Positions 12,832 through 20,148 of a stretch of DNA of 64,000 nucleotides are shown one piece after another. Numbering within the stretch: the stretch's first letter is position 1; each line of letters begins with the position of its first letter. Source of the DNA: Streptomyces rhizoryzae (GTDB taxonomy: Bacteria; Actinomycetota; Actinomycetes; Streptomycetales; Streptomycetaceae); contig NZ_JALMUV010000011.1 of assembly GCF_023155275.1 (NCBI RefSeq), positions 62,001 to 126,000 on the forward strand, written 5' to 3'. Position numbers and translations under genes: made by a program. The notes beneath the pieces were generated by a model, which ran no database searches, was not told where the DNA came from, and saw nothing but the letters and a program-made list of their open reading frames with translations.

Positions 12832-14022
12832 GTGGGTGAAACGCAACCGAAGGCTACGGGAGGCCGGAGCGCGCAGCTCGCGCACACCGGTCTGCGGCAC
12901 GGCTGGACGACCGGCGCCTGCGCCACGGCGGCGAGCACGGCCGCGTACACGGCGCTGCTGAGCGGGGAGTTCCCGGACCCGGTGACGATCACGCTGCCCA
13001 AGGGCCAGACGCCGTCCTTCGCGCTCGCGGTGGAGGAACTGACCGCCGGCGCGGATCCGGCCGGCGCCATGGCCGGGGTCGTCAAGGACGCCGGCGACGA
13101 CCCCGACGTCACCCACGGGGCGCTGGTGCGGGCCACGGTGCGGGCGCTGCCGGCCGGGAGCGGGGTGGTCTTCCGCGCGGGGCCCGGCGTGGGCACGGTC
13201 ACCCGCCCCGGCCTGCCGCTGGCGGTCGGCGAACCCGCCATCAACCCGGTCCCGCGGCAGATGATCCGGGAGCACCTGACAGCGGTCGCGGAGGCGCACG
13301 GCGGCCCCGGCGCGGCCGCGGACGTGGCGGTGGAGATCTCGGTCGATCACGGCGAGGAGCTCGCGCGCAGCACCTGGAACCCGCGCCTGGGGATCCTCGG
13401 CGGGCTGTCCATCCTGGGGACGACCGGCATCGTGGTGCCGTACTCCTGCTCGGCGTGGATCGACTCGATCCGGCGCGGGGTGGACGTGGCGCGGGCGGCC
13501 GGCCGCCGCCACGTGGCCGGGTGTACCGGCTCGACGTCCGAGAAGGCGGTGGTCGCACTGCACCACCTGCCGGAGGACGCCCTGCTGGACATGGGCGACT
13601 TCGCGGGGGCGGTGCTGAAGTACATCCGCCGCCACCCCGTGGACCGGCTGACCCTCTGCGGCGGCTTCGCCAAGCTCTCCAAGCTGGCGGCGGGCCACCT
13701 CGACCTGCACTCGGCGCGGTCCCAGGTGGACAAGGGCTTCCTGGCCCAGCTGGCCCGGCAGGGGGGAGCCGACGAGGCCCTGGCCGACGCGGTGGCCGGA
13801 GCCAACACCGGCCTCGCCGCACTCCAGTTGTGCGCGGCGGCCGGCGTGCCGCTCGGCGACCTGGTGGCGGCGACGGCACGGGACGAGGCCCTGACCGTGC
13901 TACGCGGCGCACCGGTCGCGGTCGATGTGATCTGCATCGACCGGGCGGGGCTGGTGGTGGGGCGGGCGGAGCCGCGGGGGCCGGGAGCCCGGACGCACCC
14001 GGCACCGGACCGTTTCACGTGA
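12832..14022 (+). CDS. cbiD: Cobalt-precorrin-5B (C1)-methyltransferase CbiD
   Basis: CbiD methylates C-1 and triggers ring contraction-linked deacylation in the anaerobic pathway; it stands in for CobF in many actinobacteria. Family blocks in the 396-residue product: LRHGWTTGACATAASTAAY, NPVPRQMIREHL, NPRLGILGGLSILGTTGIV, GCTGSTSEKAVV, DMGDFAGAVLKYIRRH and CGGFAKLSKLAAGHLDLHS. The start is a GTG at 12832. The last codons (RFT, stop) are spelled by a perfect parS, so the TGA stop is part of the ParB site. Confidence 0.94.
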   Translation: MGETQPKATGGRSAQLAHTGLRHGWTTGACATAASTAAYTALLSGEFPDPVTITLPKGQTPSFALAVEELTAGADPAGAMAGVVKDAGDDPDVTHGALVRATVRALPAGSGVVFRAGPGVGTVTRPGLPLAVGEPAINPVPRQMIREHLTAVAEAHGGPGAAADVAVEISVDHGEELARSTWNPRLGILGGLSILGTTGIVVPYSCSAWIDSIRRGVDVARAAGRRHVAGCTGSTSEKAVVALHHLPEDALLDMGDFAGAVLKYIRRHPVDRLTLCGGFAKLSKLAAGHLDLHSARSQVDKGFLAQLARQGGADEALADAVAGANTGLAALQLCAAAGVPLGDLVAATARDEALTVLRGAPVAVDVICIDRAGLVVGRAEPRGPGARTHPAPDRFT

Positions 14023-14025
14023 AAC
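14012..14025. promoter_or_regulatory. parS site 3, overlapping the cbiD stop codon
   Basis: A perfect GTTTCACGTGAAAC. The cbiD frame reads it as ..T TTC ACG TGA, so the stop codon at 14020-14022 is the GTGA core of the palindrome. The next gene is convergent and stops at 14073. Confidence 0.95.
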
Positions 14026-14072
14026 ATGTCCCGGCCGGCCGTCCAGGTCCGGCGCCCCGCCAGGGGGCCTCG

Positions 14073-14468
14073 TCACATCCGCGGCAGGGTCTCCCCGCGG
14101 CCCATGTCGTCCGCACGGCCCAGACCGTCGGTGCGGTTCAGGCCCTCGCCCCGGTTCACGTCGTCCGCGCGCCCGAGGCCGTCACTGCGGCCCAGGTCGT
14201 CCCGGTGCGCCTGCCCGGTCCGGCGGTGCTCCCCGCGGTTCTCGCGGGCGCCCTCGTCGCGGGCGTGCGCCAGCCGGTCCCGGACGCAGTTGGCGTCCCC
14301 GCCGGTCAGCGCGCCCAGCGCGGTGCCGAGGGCGCAGGCGGCCATCTGGATGGGGCTGTCCTTCGTCCGGCGCGGGGCGTCCTTGCCGTCGGCGACGGCG
14401 ACGGTGCTGCCGGTGAGGGTCAGCAGGGTGGCGGCGACGACCGCCCCGGCGGCCATTCTGGTACGCAT
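14073..14468 (-). CDS. Small secreted repeat protein, function unknown
   Basis: I do not recognise this 131-residue protein. It has a clear Sec signal peptide (RMAAGAVVAATLLTLTGSTV, cleavage near AVA-DG), then a helix with two cysteines 17 residues apart (CALGTALG..GGDANC), which could form a disulfide. The rest is a very polar tail with two tandem 18-residue units, RSDGLGRADDVNRGEGLN and RTDGLGRADDMGRGETLP. The ATG is preceded by AAAGGAG at good spacing, which supports translation. It lies in the middle of the cob cluster but nothing links it to cobalamin. It could be a surface or spore-coat component. Confidence 0.75.
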   Translation of the reverse strand: MRTRMAAGAVVAATLLTLTGSTVAVADGKDAPRRTKDSPIQMAACALGTALGALTGGDANCVRDRLAHARDEGARENRGEHRRTGQAHRDDLGRSDGLGRADDVNRGEGLNRTDGLGRADDMGRGETLPRM

Positions 14469-14610
14469 CGTGGCGTGCTCCTTTGCGTCGATCCCCCTGG
14501 GTGTCGCAGCTTCCTTACCGGCGTCCGACAGCCGGAAAACGGACTTTCACCCCGATGCGGTCATACAATTCAGCCGTACAGGCCCGCCGCGGCCCCGCAC
14601 TGACGCCGTA

Positions 14611-15378
14611 TCAGGCTCCTTCGCCGCAGGGCGCGTGCGGCCGCTCCCGCTCCGGCGAGTAGAGGTGGCTGTCCCGGAACTGCTCGGCCCCCAGCGTGCG
14701 CCCGACCATGATCACCGCGGTCCGGACCACACCCGCGGCCTTCACCCGGCCGGCGATGTCGCCGAGCGTGCCGCGCAGCACCAGTTCGTCGGGGCGGGAG
14801 GCCATCGCCACCACGGCGGCCGGGCAGTCGGCGCCGTAGTGCGGCAGAAGTTCGTCCACGATCCGGTCGACGTACATGGCCGCCAGGTGCAGCACCAGCA
14901 GCGCGCCGCTGCGCCCCAGCGTGGCCAGCTCCTCGCCGTCGGGCATGGGCGTGGCGCGCTGGGCGACGCGGGTGAGGATGACGGTCTGGCCGACCGTGGG
15001 AACCGTCAGTTCGCGCTTGAGCGCGGCCGCCGCCGCGGCGAACGCGGGCACACCCGGCACCACCTCGTACGGCACCCCCGCCGCGTCCAGCCGGCGCATC
15101 TGCTCGGCCACCGCGCTGAACACGGACGGGTCGCCGGAGTGCAGCCGGGCGACGTCCTGGCCCTCCTGGTGGGCGCGGACCATCTCCGCCGTGATGGCGT
15201 CCAGGTCCAACTGCGCGGTGTCGATCAGCCGGGCGCCGGGCGGGCAGGCGTCGAGCAGTTCCCGGGGCACCAGGCTGCCCGCGTAGAGGCACACGCCGCA
15301 GGCGGCCAGCGTGCGGGCGCCGCGCAGGGTGATCAGGTCGGCGGCGCCGGGGCCCGCGCCGATGAAGTGGACGGTCAT
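14611..15378 (-). CDS. cobM: Precorrin-4 C11-methyltransferase (CobM/CbiF)
   Basis: A 255-residue SAM-dependent methyltransferase that methylates C-11 of precorrin-4. Motifs: MTVHFIGAGPGAADLITLRG at the N-terminus, CLYAGSLVPRELL, LHSGDPSVFSAVAEQMRRL with the SAM-binding GDP loop, EVVPGVPAFAAAAAALKREL and VILTRVAQRATPMP. It follows cobL with 22 bp between, in the same direction, so cobL-cobM form an operon. Confidence 0.95.
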   Translation of the reverse strand: MTVHFIGAGPGAADLITLRGARTLAACGVCLYAGSLVPRELLDACPPGARLIDTAQLDLDAITAEMVRAHQEGQDVARLHSGDPSVFSAVAEQMRRLDAAGVPYEVVPGVPAFAAAAAALKRELTVPTVGQTVILTRVAQRATPMPDGEELATLGRSGALLVLHLAAMYVDRIVDELLPHYGADCPAAVVAMASRPDELVLRGTLGDIAGRVKAAGVVRTAVIMVGRTLGAEQFRDSHLYSPERERPHAPCGEGA

Positions 15379-15400
15379 GGTGTCGGTCTCCTGGGAGGGG

Positions 15401-16663
15401 TTACGAGGGGTCCTGCGAGCGGGCCGGCGCGGTGGGTTTGGCCGCCGACCACTGGGTGACCGGCATCGCCTGCCGCCAGCCCGTGAAGCCGCCGACCGGC
15501 ACCGCGTGGGCGACCGCGAGCCGCACCAGTTCGCCGCCGTGGCGCCGGTACCACTCGGTGAGCAGCGCCTCGGACTCCAGCGTCACGGTGTTCGCGACGA
15601 TCCGGCCGCCCGGCGGCAGCGCGTCCCAGCAGGCGTCCAGCAGCCCGGGGGCGGTGAGGCCGCCGCCGATGAACACCGCGTCCGGCGCGGGCAGTCCGGC
15701 CAGGGCGGCGGGCGCCGGCCCGTGCACCACGCGCAGCGCCGGTACGCCGAGCGCCCGCGCGTTGCGGCCGATCCGCTCGGCCCGTGCCGCGTCCCGTTCC
15801 ACGCTGACGGCCCGGCAGCTGCGGTGCGCGCGCAGCCACTCGACGGCGATGGAGCCGGAGCCGCCGCCGACGTCCCAGAGGAGTTCCCCGGGCGCCGGGG
15901 CCAGGGCGGCCAGGGTCGCGGCCCGGACATGACGCTTGGTCAGCTGGCCGTCGTGCTCGTAGGCGGCGTCGGGGAGGCCCGGCACGACCGGGAGGCGGAG
16001 CGCGTCCGGTTCCCGCACGCAGTCCAGCGCGATCACGTTGAGCGGATCGCCGGCGGGCCGGTCCCACTTGGCCGCGGTGCCCTCGGCCACCCGCTCGTGC
16101 GGGCCGCCGAGCTGCTCCAGGACCCGCATCCGGGACGGGCCGAAGCCCCGGTCCCGCAGCAGCGCCGCGACCTCGGCGGGCGTTCCGGCCCCGGCCGAGA
16201 GCACCAGCACCCGCCGCCCGTCGGACAGCGCCCGCAGCACGTTCTCGGACGGCCGCCCGACGAGTGTGACGACCTCGGTGTCCTCCACCGCCCAGCCCAG
16301 CCGGGCGCAGGCGTACGCCACCGACGACGGGTGCGGGACCACCCGCAGCGGCCGCCGCACCACGGCGTCCTCGGCCATCACCTCGGTCAGCGTCCGTCCG
16401 ATCCCGTAGAACATCGGGTCCCCGCTGGCCAGGACGCAGACCCGCCGCCCGGCGTGCGCGGCGAGCAGCCCGGCGACCGCCGGCCGCAGCGGGGAGGGCC
16501 ACGCCACCCGCTCCCCCGCGCACTCCGCGGGCAGCAGCGCCAGCTGCCGCGCTCCGCCGATCAGCACCTCGGCCGCCGTCAGCGCCCGCCGCGCGACCGG
16601 CGCCAGCCCGTCCCAGCCGTCGGCCCCGATACCTACGACGGTCAGCGGAAGCGGGGGAGTCAC
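15401..16663 (-). CDS. cobL: Precorrin-6Y C5,15-methyltransferase, decarboxylating (CobL; CbiE-CbiT fusion)
   Basis: A 420-residue bifunctional enzyme. The N-terminal CbiE part (about 1-200) has LTVVGIGADGWDGL, VLASGDPMFYGIGRTL and VVPHPSSVAYACARLGW. The C-terminal CbiT part (about 235-400) is a Rossmann methyltransferase with GELLWDVGGGSGSIAVEWLR and DAVFIGGGLTAPG. It adds methyls at C-5 and C-15 and removes a carboxylate. The start is a GTG (VTPPLPLTVVGIGADG). A minus-strand CAGTAGAGT near 16735 could be a -10 region; I see no cobalamin riboswitch in front of this operon. Confidence 0.94.
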   Translation of the reverse strand: MTPPLPLTVVGIGADGWDGLAPVARRALTAAEVLIGGARQLALLPAECAGERVAWPSPLRPAVAGLLAAHAGRRVCVLASGDPMFYGIGRTLTEVMAEDAVVRRPLRVVPHPSSVAYACARLGWAVEDTEVVTLVGRPSENVLRALSDGRRVLVLSAGAGTPAEVAALLRDRGFGPSRMRVLEQLGGPHERVAEGTAAKWDRPAGDPLNVIALDCVREPDALRLPVVPGLPDAAYEHDGQLTKRHVRAATLAALAPAPGELLWDVGGGSGSIAVEWLRAHRSCRAVSVERDAARAERIGRNARALGVPALRVVHGPAPAALAGLPAPDAVFIGGGLTAPGLLDACWDALPPGGRIVANTVTLESEALLTEWYRRHGGELVRLAVAHAVPVGGFTGWRQAMPVTQWSAAKPTAPARSQDPS

Positions 16664-16823
16664 TGCGGGGCACCTCGGGCGCGAAAGGGCCGGAACGGGT
16701 CCGGAGACGGTCGGGGGACGGGTGCCGAACTCTACTGACCGGCCGGGCGGTCCCTGCCTCCGGGGAGGACGCCGTGCTCCCGGTGCGCCCCCTGCGCCCG
16801 CCCCCGCGCCTCTTGCGCAGGGG

Positions 16824-16843
16824 TTGCAATTACTTGCTATTAC
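16824..16843 (+). promoter_or_regulatory. AT-rich tandem direct repeat, candidate promoter/operator
   Basis: TTGCAATTAC is followed directly by TTGCTATTAC, a 10-bp period with one mismatch. It is one of very few AT-rich patches here and ends 8 bases before the first hairpin of the candidate RNA. TATTAC at 16838-16843 could be a -10 element with TTGCGC at 16813-16818 as a poorly spaced -35. Alternatively the repeat is an activator or metal-regulator site. Confidence 0.35.
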
Positions 16844-16849
16844 TGACGC

Positions 16850-16961
16850 AGGGACGCGACGGCGCGCGACAGCGCGTCGCGTCCGCCGGACCGCCGTGCC
16901 CCGGTGGTCCGACCGCGAACCGGACAGCGCGCGAGGGGGATCCGCGCGCTGTCCTCTTTTT
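16850..16961 (+). ncRNA. Candidate structured small RNA or attenuated leader: three hairpins ending in a U-tract terminator
   Basis: Hairpin 1 has 10-bp perfect arms at 16852-16861 and 16875-16884. Hairpin 2 has 8-bp arms (one G-U) at 16888-16895 and 16903-16910 with a 7-base loop. Hairpin 3 has 12-bp perfect arms at 16922-16933 and 16943-16954 with a 9-base loop and is followed at once by TCTTTTT. Nearly every base from 16852 to 16954 is in or next to a stem. No + strand gene lies upstream (cobL reads the other way), so the terminator needs its own short transcript. The loop of hairpin 1 and the left arm of hairpin 3 share ACAGCGCG, so the stems could exchange partners as in an attenuator for the CDF gene 278 bp downstream. 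I do not recognise a known RNA family. Confidence 0.5.
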
Positions 16962-16992
16962 CCGGCCCGCGCACCGCGGAAAGACCCGCCCC

Positions 16993-17052
16993 GTTTCTCG
17001 GGAAACCCCGGCCGGTTTCACGTGAAACATCGCCCGTCGTCTTCCGGGAAAC
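16993..17052. promoter_or_regulatory. parS cluster 4 (one perfect site flanked by two degenerate ones)
   Basis: The perfect GTTTCACGTGAAAC is at 17015-17028. GTTTCTCGGGAAAC (2 mismatches) starts 22 bp before it, and GTCTTCCGGGAAAC (4 mismatches) starts 24 bp after it. It lies in the divergent gap upstream of the CDF exporter gene. Confidence 0.9.
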
Positions 17053-17239
17053 CGCGGACGGCCGCTCGGCCGGCCCGCGGCGCCTCTCCGGCGCGCTTCT
17101 CGCCGCACCGCTCTGACCAGGCACGATACGCCGTTCGACGGTAATGACAACGGTCACCGGTGCAGCCTTTGGATCTTTTGCCGAAGTGCGGTTTGCTTCG
17201 CAGCGAGGAGCAAGGTGGAGCCAGGAAAAGGAGCGCGCC

Positions 17240-18256
17240 ATGCCGGAGCACGCCCACAGCGGTCACAGCCATGCGCACAGCCACAGCCACGCCGTCTCCC
17301 CGGACGCCGACCGGCGCTGGCTGCGGGCCGCGCTCTTCCTGCTCGTCGCCTACATGGCCGTCGAGGTCGTGATCGGTGTCCTGGCGCAGTCGCTGGCGCT
17401 GATCTCGGACGCCGCCCACATGCTCACCGACGCGGTCTCGATCGTGCTGGCGCTGGTCGCGATGCGGCTGGCGGCCAAGCCCGCACGGGGCGGCTACACC
17501 TACGGGCTCAAGCGCGCCGAGATCCTCTCCGCGCAGGCCAATGGCATCACCTTGCTGGTGCTGTCGGTCTGGCTGGCCTACGAAGCGGTGCAGCGGCTGA
17601 TCTCACCGCCCGCGGTCACCGGCGGCCTGGTGGTGGTCACCGCGCTCTCCGGTGTGGTGGTGAACCTGATCTGCGCCTGGTTCCTGTCCAAGGCCAACCG
17701 CTCCAGCCTGAACATCGAGGGCGCCTACCAGCACATCCTCACCGACCTGTTCGGCTTCATCGCCACCGCGATCTCCGGTCTGGTGGTGCTGACCACAGGC
17801 TTCGCCCGGGCCGACGCCATCGCCTCGCTCATCGTCGTCGCGCTGATGCTGAAGGCCGGCACGGGGCTCGTCCGGGAGTCCGGCCGGATCTTCATGGAGG
17901 CCGCCCCGGCGGGCATCGACCCGGACGCGCTCGGCGATCACCTCGTCGCCACCGAGCTGGTCGTGGAGGTGCACGACCTGCACATCTGGCAGATCACCTC
18001 CGGGCAGCCGGCGCTGTCCGCGCACATCCTCGTCGCCCCGGGGGGTGACTGCCACCGGGTCCGCCGCACCCTGCACGCCCTGCTGCGCACCGAGTACGGC
18101 ATCACCCACGCCACCCTCCAGGTCGACCACCTCGGCGAACAGGACGAGGACGAGCTGCTGACGCTGGGCCCGGGCCCCGGCCCCGGGCAGCCCTCCGGCA
18201 GCCACTGCGACGACTCGCACGGACCCGTGCACCGGCCGGGACCGCACCGCCACTGA
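17240..18256 (+). CDS. Cation diffusion facilitator (CzcD/ZitB-like) metal exporter
   Basis: A 338-residue inner-membrane antiporter that likely exports Zn2+ or a related divalent metal. Six spans are visible between residues 30 and 215. The metal site residues of the family are present: SDAAHMLTDAVSIVLALVA (HxxxD-type in TM2) and YQHILTDLFGFIAT in TM5. The N-terminus is a His-rich metal-binding arm (HAHSGHSHAHSHSHA), and the C-terminal cytoplasmic domain ends in another His-rich stretch (GPVHRPGPHRH). The ATG at 17240 with AAAAGGAG upstream was chosen over a longer open frame. No metal sensor gene is adjacent. Confidence 0.92.
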   Translation: MPEHAHSGHSHAHSHSHAVSPDADRRWLRAALFLLVAYMAVEVVIGVLAQSLALISDAAHMLTDAVSIVLALVAMRLAAKPARGGYTYGLKRAEILSAQANGITLLVLSVWLAYEAVQRLISPPAVTGGLVVVTALSGVVVNLICAWFLSKANRSSLNIEGAYQHILTDLFGFIATAISGLVVLTTGFARADAIASLIVVALMLKAGTGLVRESGRIFMEAAPAGIDPDALGDHLVATELVVEVHDLHIWQITSGQPALSAHILVAPGGDCHRVRRTLHALLRTEYGITHATLQVDHLGEQDEDELLTLGPGPGPGQPSGSHCDDSHGPVHRPGPHRH

Positions 18257-18344
18257 CCGCCGGCCGCCCGCACTCGGGTGAACCCCGTTGCGGTCCCCGG
18301 CCGCACACCGCCGCCGCACCCGGCCGCGGTGCTCCGATGACGCC

Positions 18345-18944
18345 ATGAGAACCGCCGCCGCGCTCACGGTGCTGTGCACCGCCGCGCTCCCCGCCCCACC
18401 CGGCGCCGCACCGGCCCCGCGGCCCGCACCGGCTCCGGCGGTGGCGGTGGCGGTGACCGACGGCGTCGACCGCGCCGCGGCCGGAACGCGGCTCGACTAC
18501 CGCATCACCGTGCAGAACCTGGGCGCCACCGACCTGCCCGGGGCGCGGATCGAGCAGGAGATGCCGGCCACCACCGACACGGCCACCGCCCCCGGAGGCA
18601 CCGCCGCGCGGGACGGCACCGGCGGCTGGCTGGCCGTCTGGCGCGCCGATCTGCCCGCCCACGGCACGCAGGTCTTCACCTCGGCCGCGGTCCTCGGCAC
18701 CCGCCCGGACACCGGCGCCGCCGCGGGCACCCTGCGGGCCGCCACCACGGTGTGCGTGCACGCCGGCCCGTCCGCCGCCCCGCTGGCCTGCTCCGGGGAC
18801 CTGGACGACCTGCCCGCCCCGGGCGCCGAGCCGGAGCGCGCGGGCGGCCGCACGGCGTGGGCGGTGGCCGCCGTGGTGTGCGCGCTGTTCGCGCCCGGGG
18901 TGGTGCGGGCGGTCCGGCGCGGACGCGCCCGGCGGACCGGCTGA
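18345..18944 (+). CDS. Exported membrane-anchored DUF11-like protein
   Basis: A 199-residue protein of unknown role. It has an N-terminal signal (MRTAAALTVLCTAALPAPPG), an Ala/Pro linker, and one beta-sandwich domain at about 35-150 (VTDGVDRAAAGTRLDYRITV, NLGATDLPGARI) resembling DUF11 conserved-repeat domains found on cell surfaces. A C-terminal span (AWAVAAVVCALFAPGVV) is followed by the basic stop-transfer tail RRGRARRTG. It is thus a type-I surface protein. Start choice rests on the signal peptide; no good ribosome site is seen. Confidence 0.7.
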   Translation: MRTAAALTVLCTAALPAPPGAAPAPRPAPAPAVAVAVTDGVDRAAAGTRLDYRITVQNLGATDLPGARIEQEMPATTDTATAPGGTAARDGTGGWLAVWRADLPAHGTQVFTSAAVLGTRPDTGAAAGTLRAATTVCVHAGPSAAPLACSGDLDDLPAPGAEPERAGGRTAWAVAAVVCALFAPGVVRAVRRGRARRTG

Positions 18945-19106
18945 ACGGCGCGGCACCGGGCCCGGCGGCCCGCCCCGCGCACACCCGTACGGTCACCCGC
19001 CCCTGCGGTCACCCGTTGGCACCGGCCCCACTCGCGGCCGGTCACCGTACGGACTTGCCTGGAACACGGCCGCATTCGCCGTGTCAGGAAGGACCGGGCC
19101 ACCGCG

Positions 19107-20120
19107 ATGTCAGCGAGCGCACCCGCACGCGCCGACGGCCGGGGGACGGCAGCGCCCGGCCCGCCGGCCCGGCCGGGCCGCGCCCGCTCACTGGCCGGCG
19201 GGGCCCTGCTGCTGCTCGGGACGCTGCTGCTGCCGCTGAGCCTGGCCGCCGTCTGGGCCCGCGCCGAACTCTCCGACACCGACCGCTATGTGGCCGCGGT
19301 CGCGCCGCTCGCCGGGAACCCCGCCGTACAGAAGGCGATCGTCGACGACGTCACCGACGGGGTGATGCCGCACGTCCGGCTCGACGGGCTGCTCAAGGTC
19401 GTCCCGCGCGCCGAACGGCCCGCACTGCGGCGGAAGTTCACCCGCGGCATCCGCGAGTTCGTCGGCAAACAGGTCCGCGAGGTCGTCACCGGCCGGACCT
19501 TCCCGGCGGTCTGGGCCACCGTGCACCGCACCGCCCACCAAAGCCTGGACGGCGCGCTGACCGCCTCCGGCAGCGCCCCGGTCACCCTCGACCTCACCCC
19601 GGTCGTCGAACGCGTCCGGCACCAGCTGTCCGGGAACGGCCTGGGCATCGACATCGCCCGGCGGGTACCGCCCACCGGCGCCACGATCGTCCTGCTGAGG
19701 CCCCCCGATGTCCCGCGGTTCCGGGCCGGCTTCCGGGCGGCGCGCACCGCTGCGCTGCTGCTGCCACCGGCCGCCGCCCTGTGCCTGCCGGCCGGTCTGC
19801 TGCTGGTGCGGCGCCGGCGGCGGGCGCTGGTCCGCGCGGCGGCCGGCTGTGCGGTGGCCTGCGCCCTGCTGGCCACCGCGCTGGCGCTGCTCCGCGCCCG
19901 GGCCCTGGACGCGCTGCCCGCCGCGGTCTCCCGGCCCGCCGCGGACGCCTACGCGGATGCCCTGACGGCGCCCCTGCAAACCGCCGTGTGGGGCGTGGCC
20001 GGGACAGCGGTGCTGGTCGTCCTGCTCGCCTCCGCGGGCCCGCTGGCCGCCCGCCTCCGGCGCCCGGCGGCCACGGAACGCCGGCCGGGGCCGCTGCCGG
20101 GCCCGAAGGCGGCCTCGTAA
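19107..20120 (+). CDS. Integral membrane protein of unknown function
   Basis: This 337-residue protein has a Pro/Ala-rich cytoplasmic start, a first span at about 28-52 (LAGGALLLLGTLLLPLSLAA), a 155-residue exported domain (AELSDTDRYVAAVAPLAGNP, then mostly helical), and three further spans between 213 and 320. The layout of one span, a soluble helical domain and a C-terminal three-span bundle is seen in conserved Streptomyces membrane proteins without known function. GGAAGGACC precedes the ATG. It converges with the oxidoreductase gene. Confidence 0.7.
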   Translation: MSASAPARADGRGTAAPGPPARPGRARSLAGGALLLLGTLLLPLSLAAVWARAELSDTDRYVAAVAPLAGNPAVQKAIVDDVTDGVMPHVRLDGLLKVVPRAERPALRRKFTRGIREFVGKQVREVVTGRTFPAVWATVHRTAHQSLDGALTASGSAPVTLDLTPVVERVRHQLSGNGLGIDIARRVPPTGATIVLLRPPDVPRFRAGFRAARTAALLLPPAAALCLPAGLLLVRRRRRALVRAAAGCAVACALLATALALLRARALDALPAAVSRPAADAYADALTAPLQTAVWGVAGTAVLVVLLASAGPLAARLRRPAATERRPGPLPGPKAAS

Positions 20121-20148
20121 CGGCCGCCCGCCCTGCGGTGACGTGCGG

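Larger units (their letters stand above)
16664..17239. other. 576-bp intergenic region between divergent cobL and the CDF exporter
   Basis: The region holds, in order: a possible cobL promoter (about 16735), an AT-rich tandem repeat (16824-16843), three consecutive hairpins ending in a T-tract on the + strand (16852-16961), parS cluster 4 (16993-17052), and the leader of the CDF gene. In that leader, TGAC and GTCA arms at about 17145-17156 form a weak dyad that could be a metal-sensor site. I find no credible protein gene here. Confidence 0.7.

Noticed and set aside
16664-16760. Second cobalamin riboswitch in front of cobL-cobM
   Set aside because: No B12-box sequence is present in the leader.
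16850-16961. Possible NiCo (czcD-type) riboswitch in front of the CDF gene
   Set aside because: The position before a metal exporter is suggestive, but the stems do not clearly form the four-way junction known for that class, and the family is known mainly from Firmicutes. Kept only as an unclassified RNA candidate.
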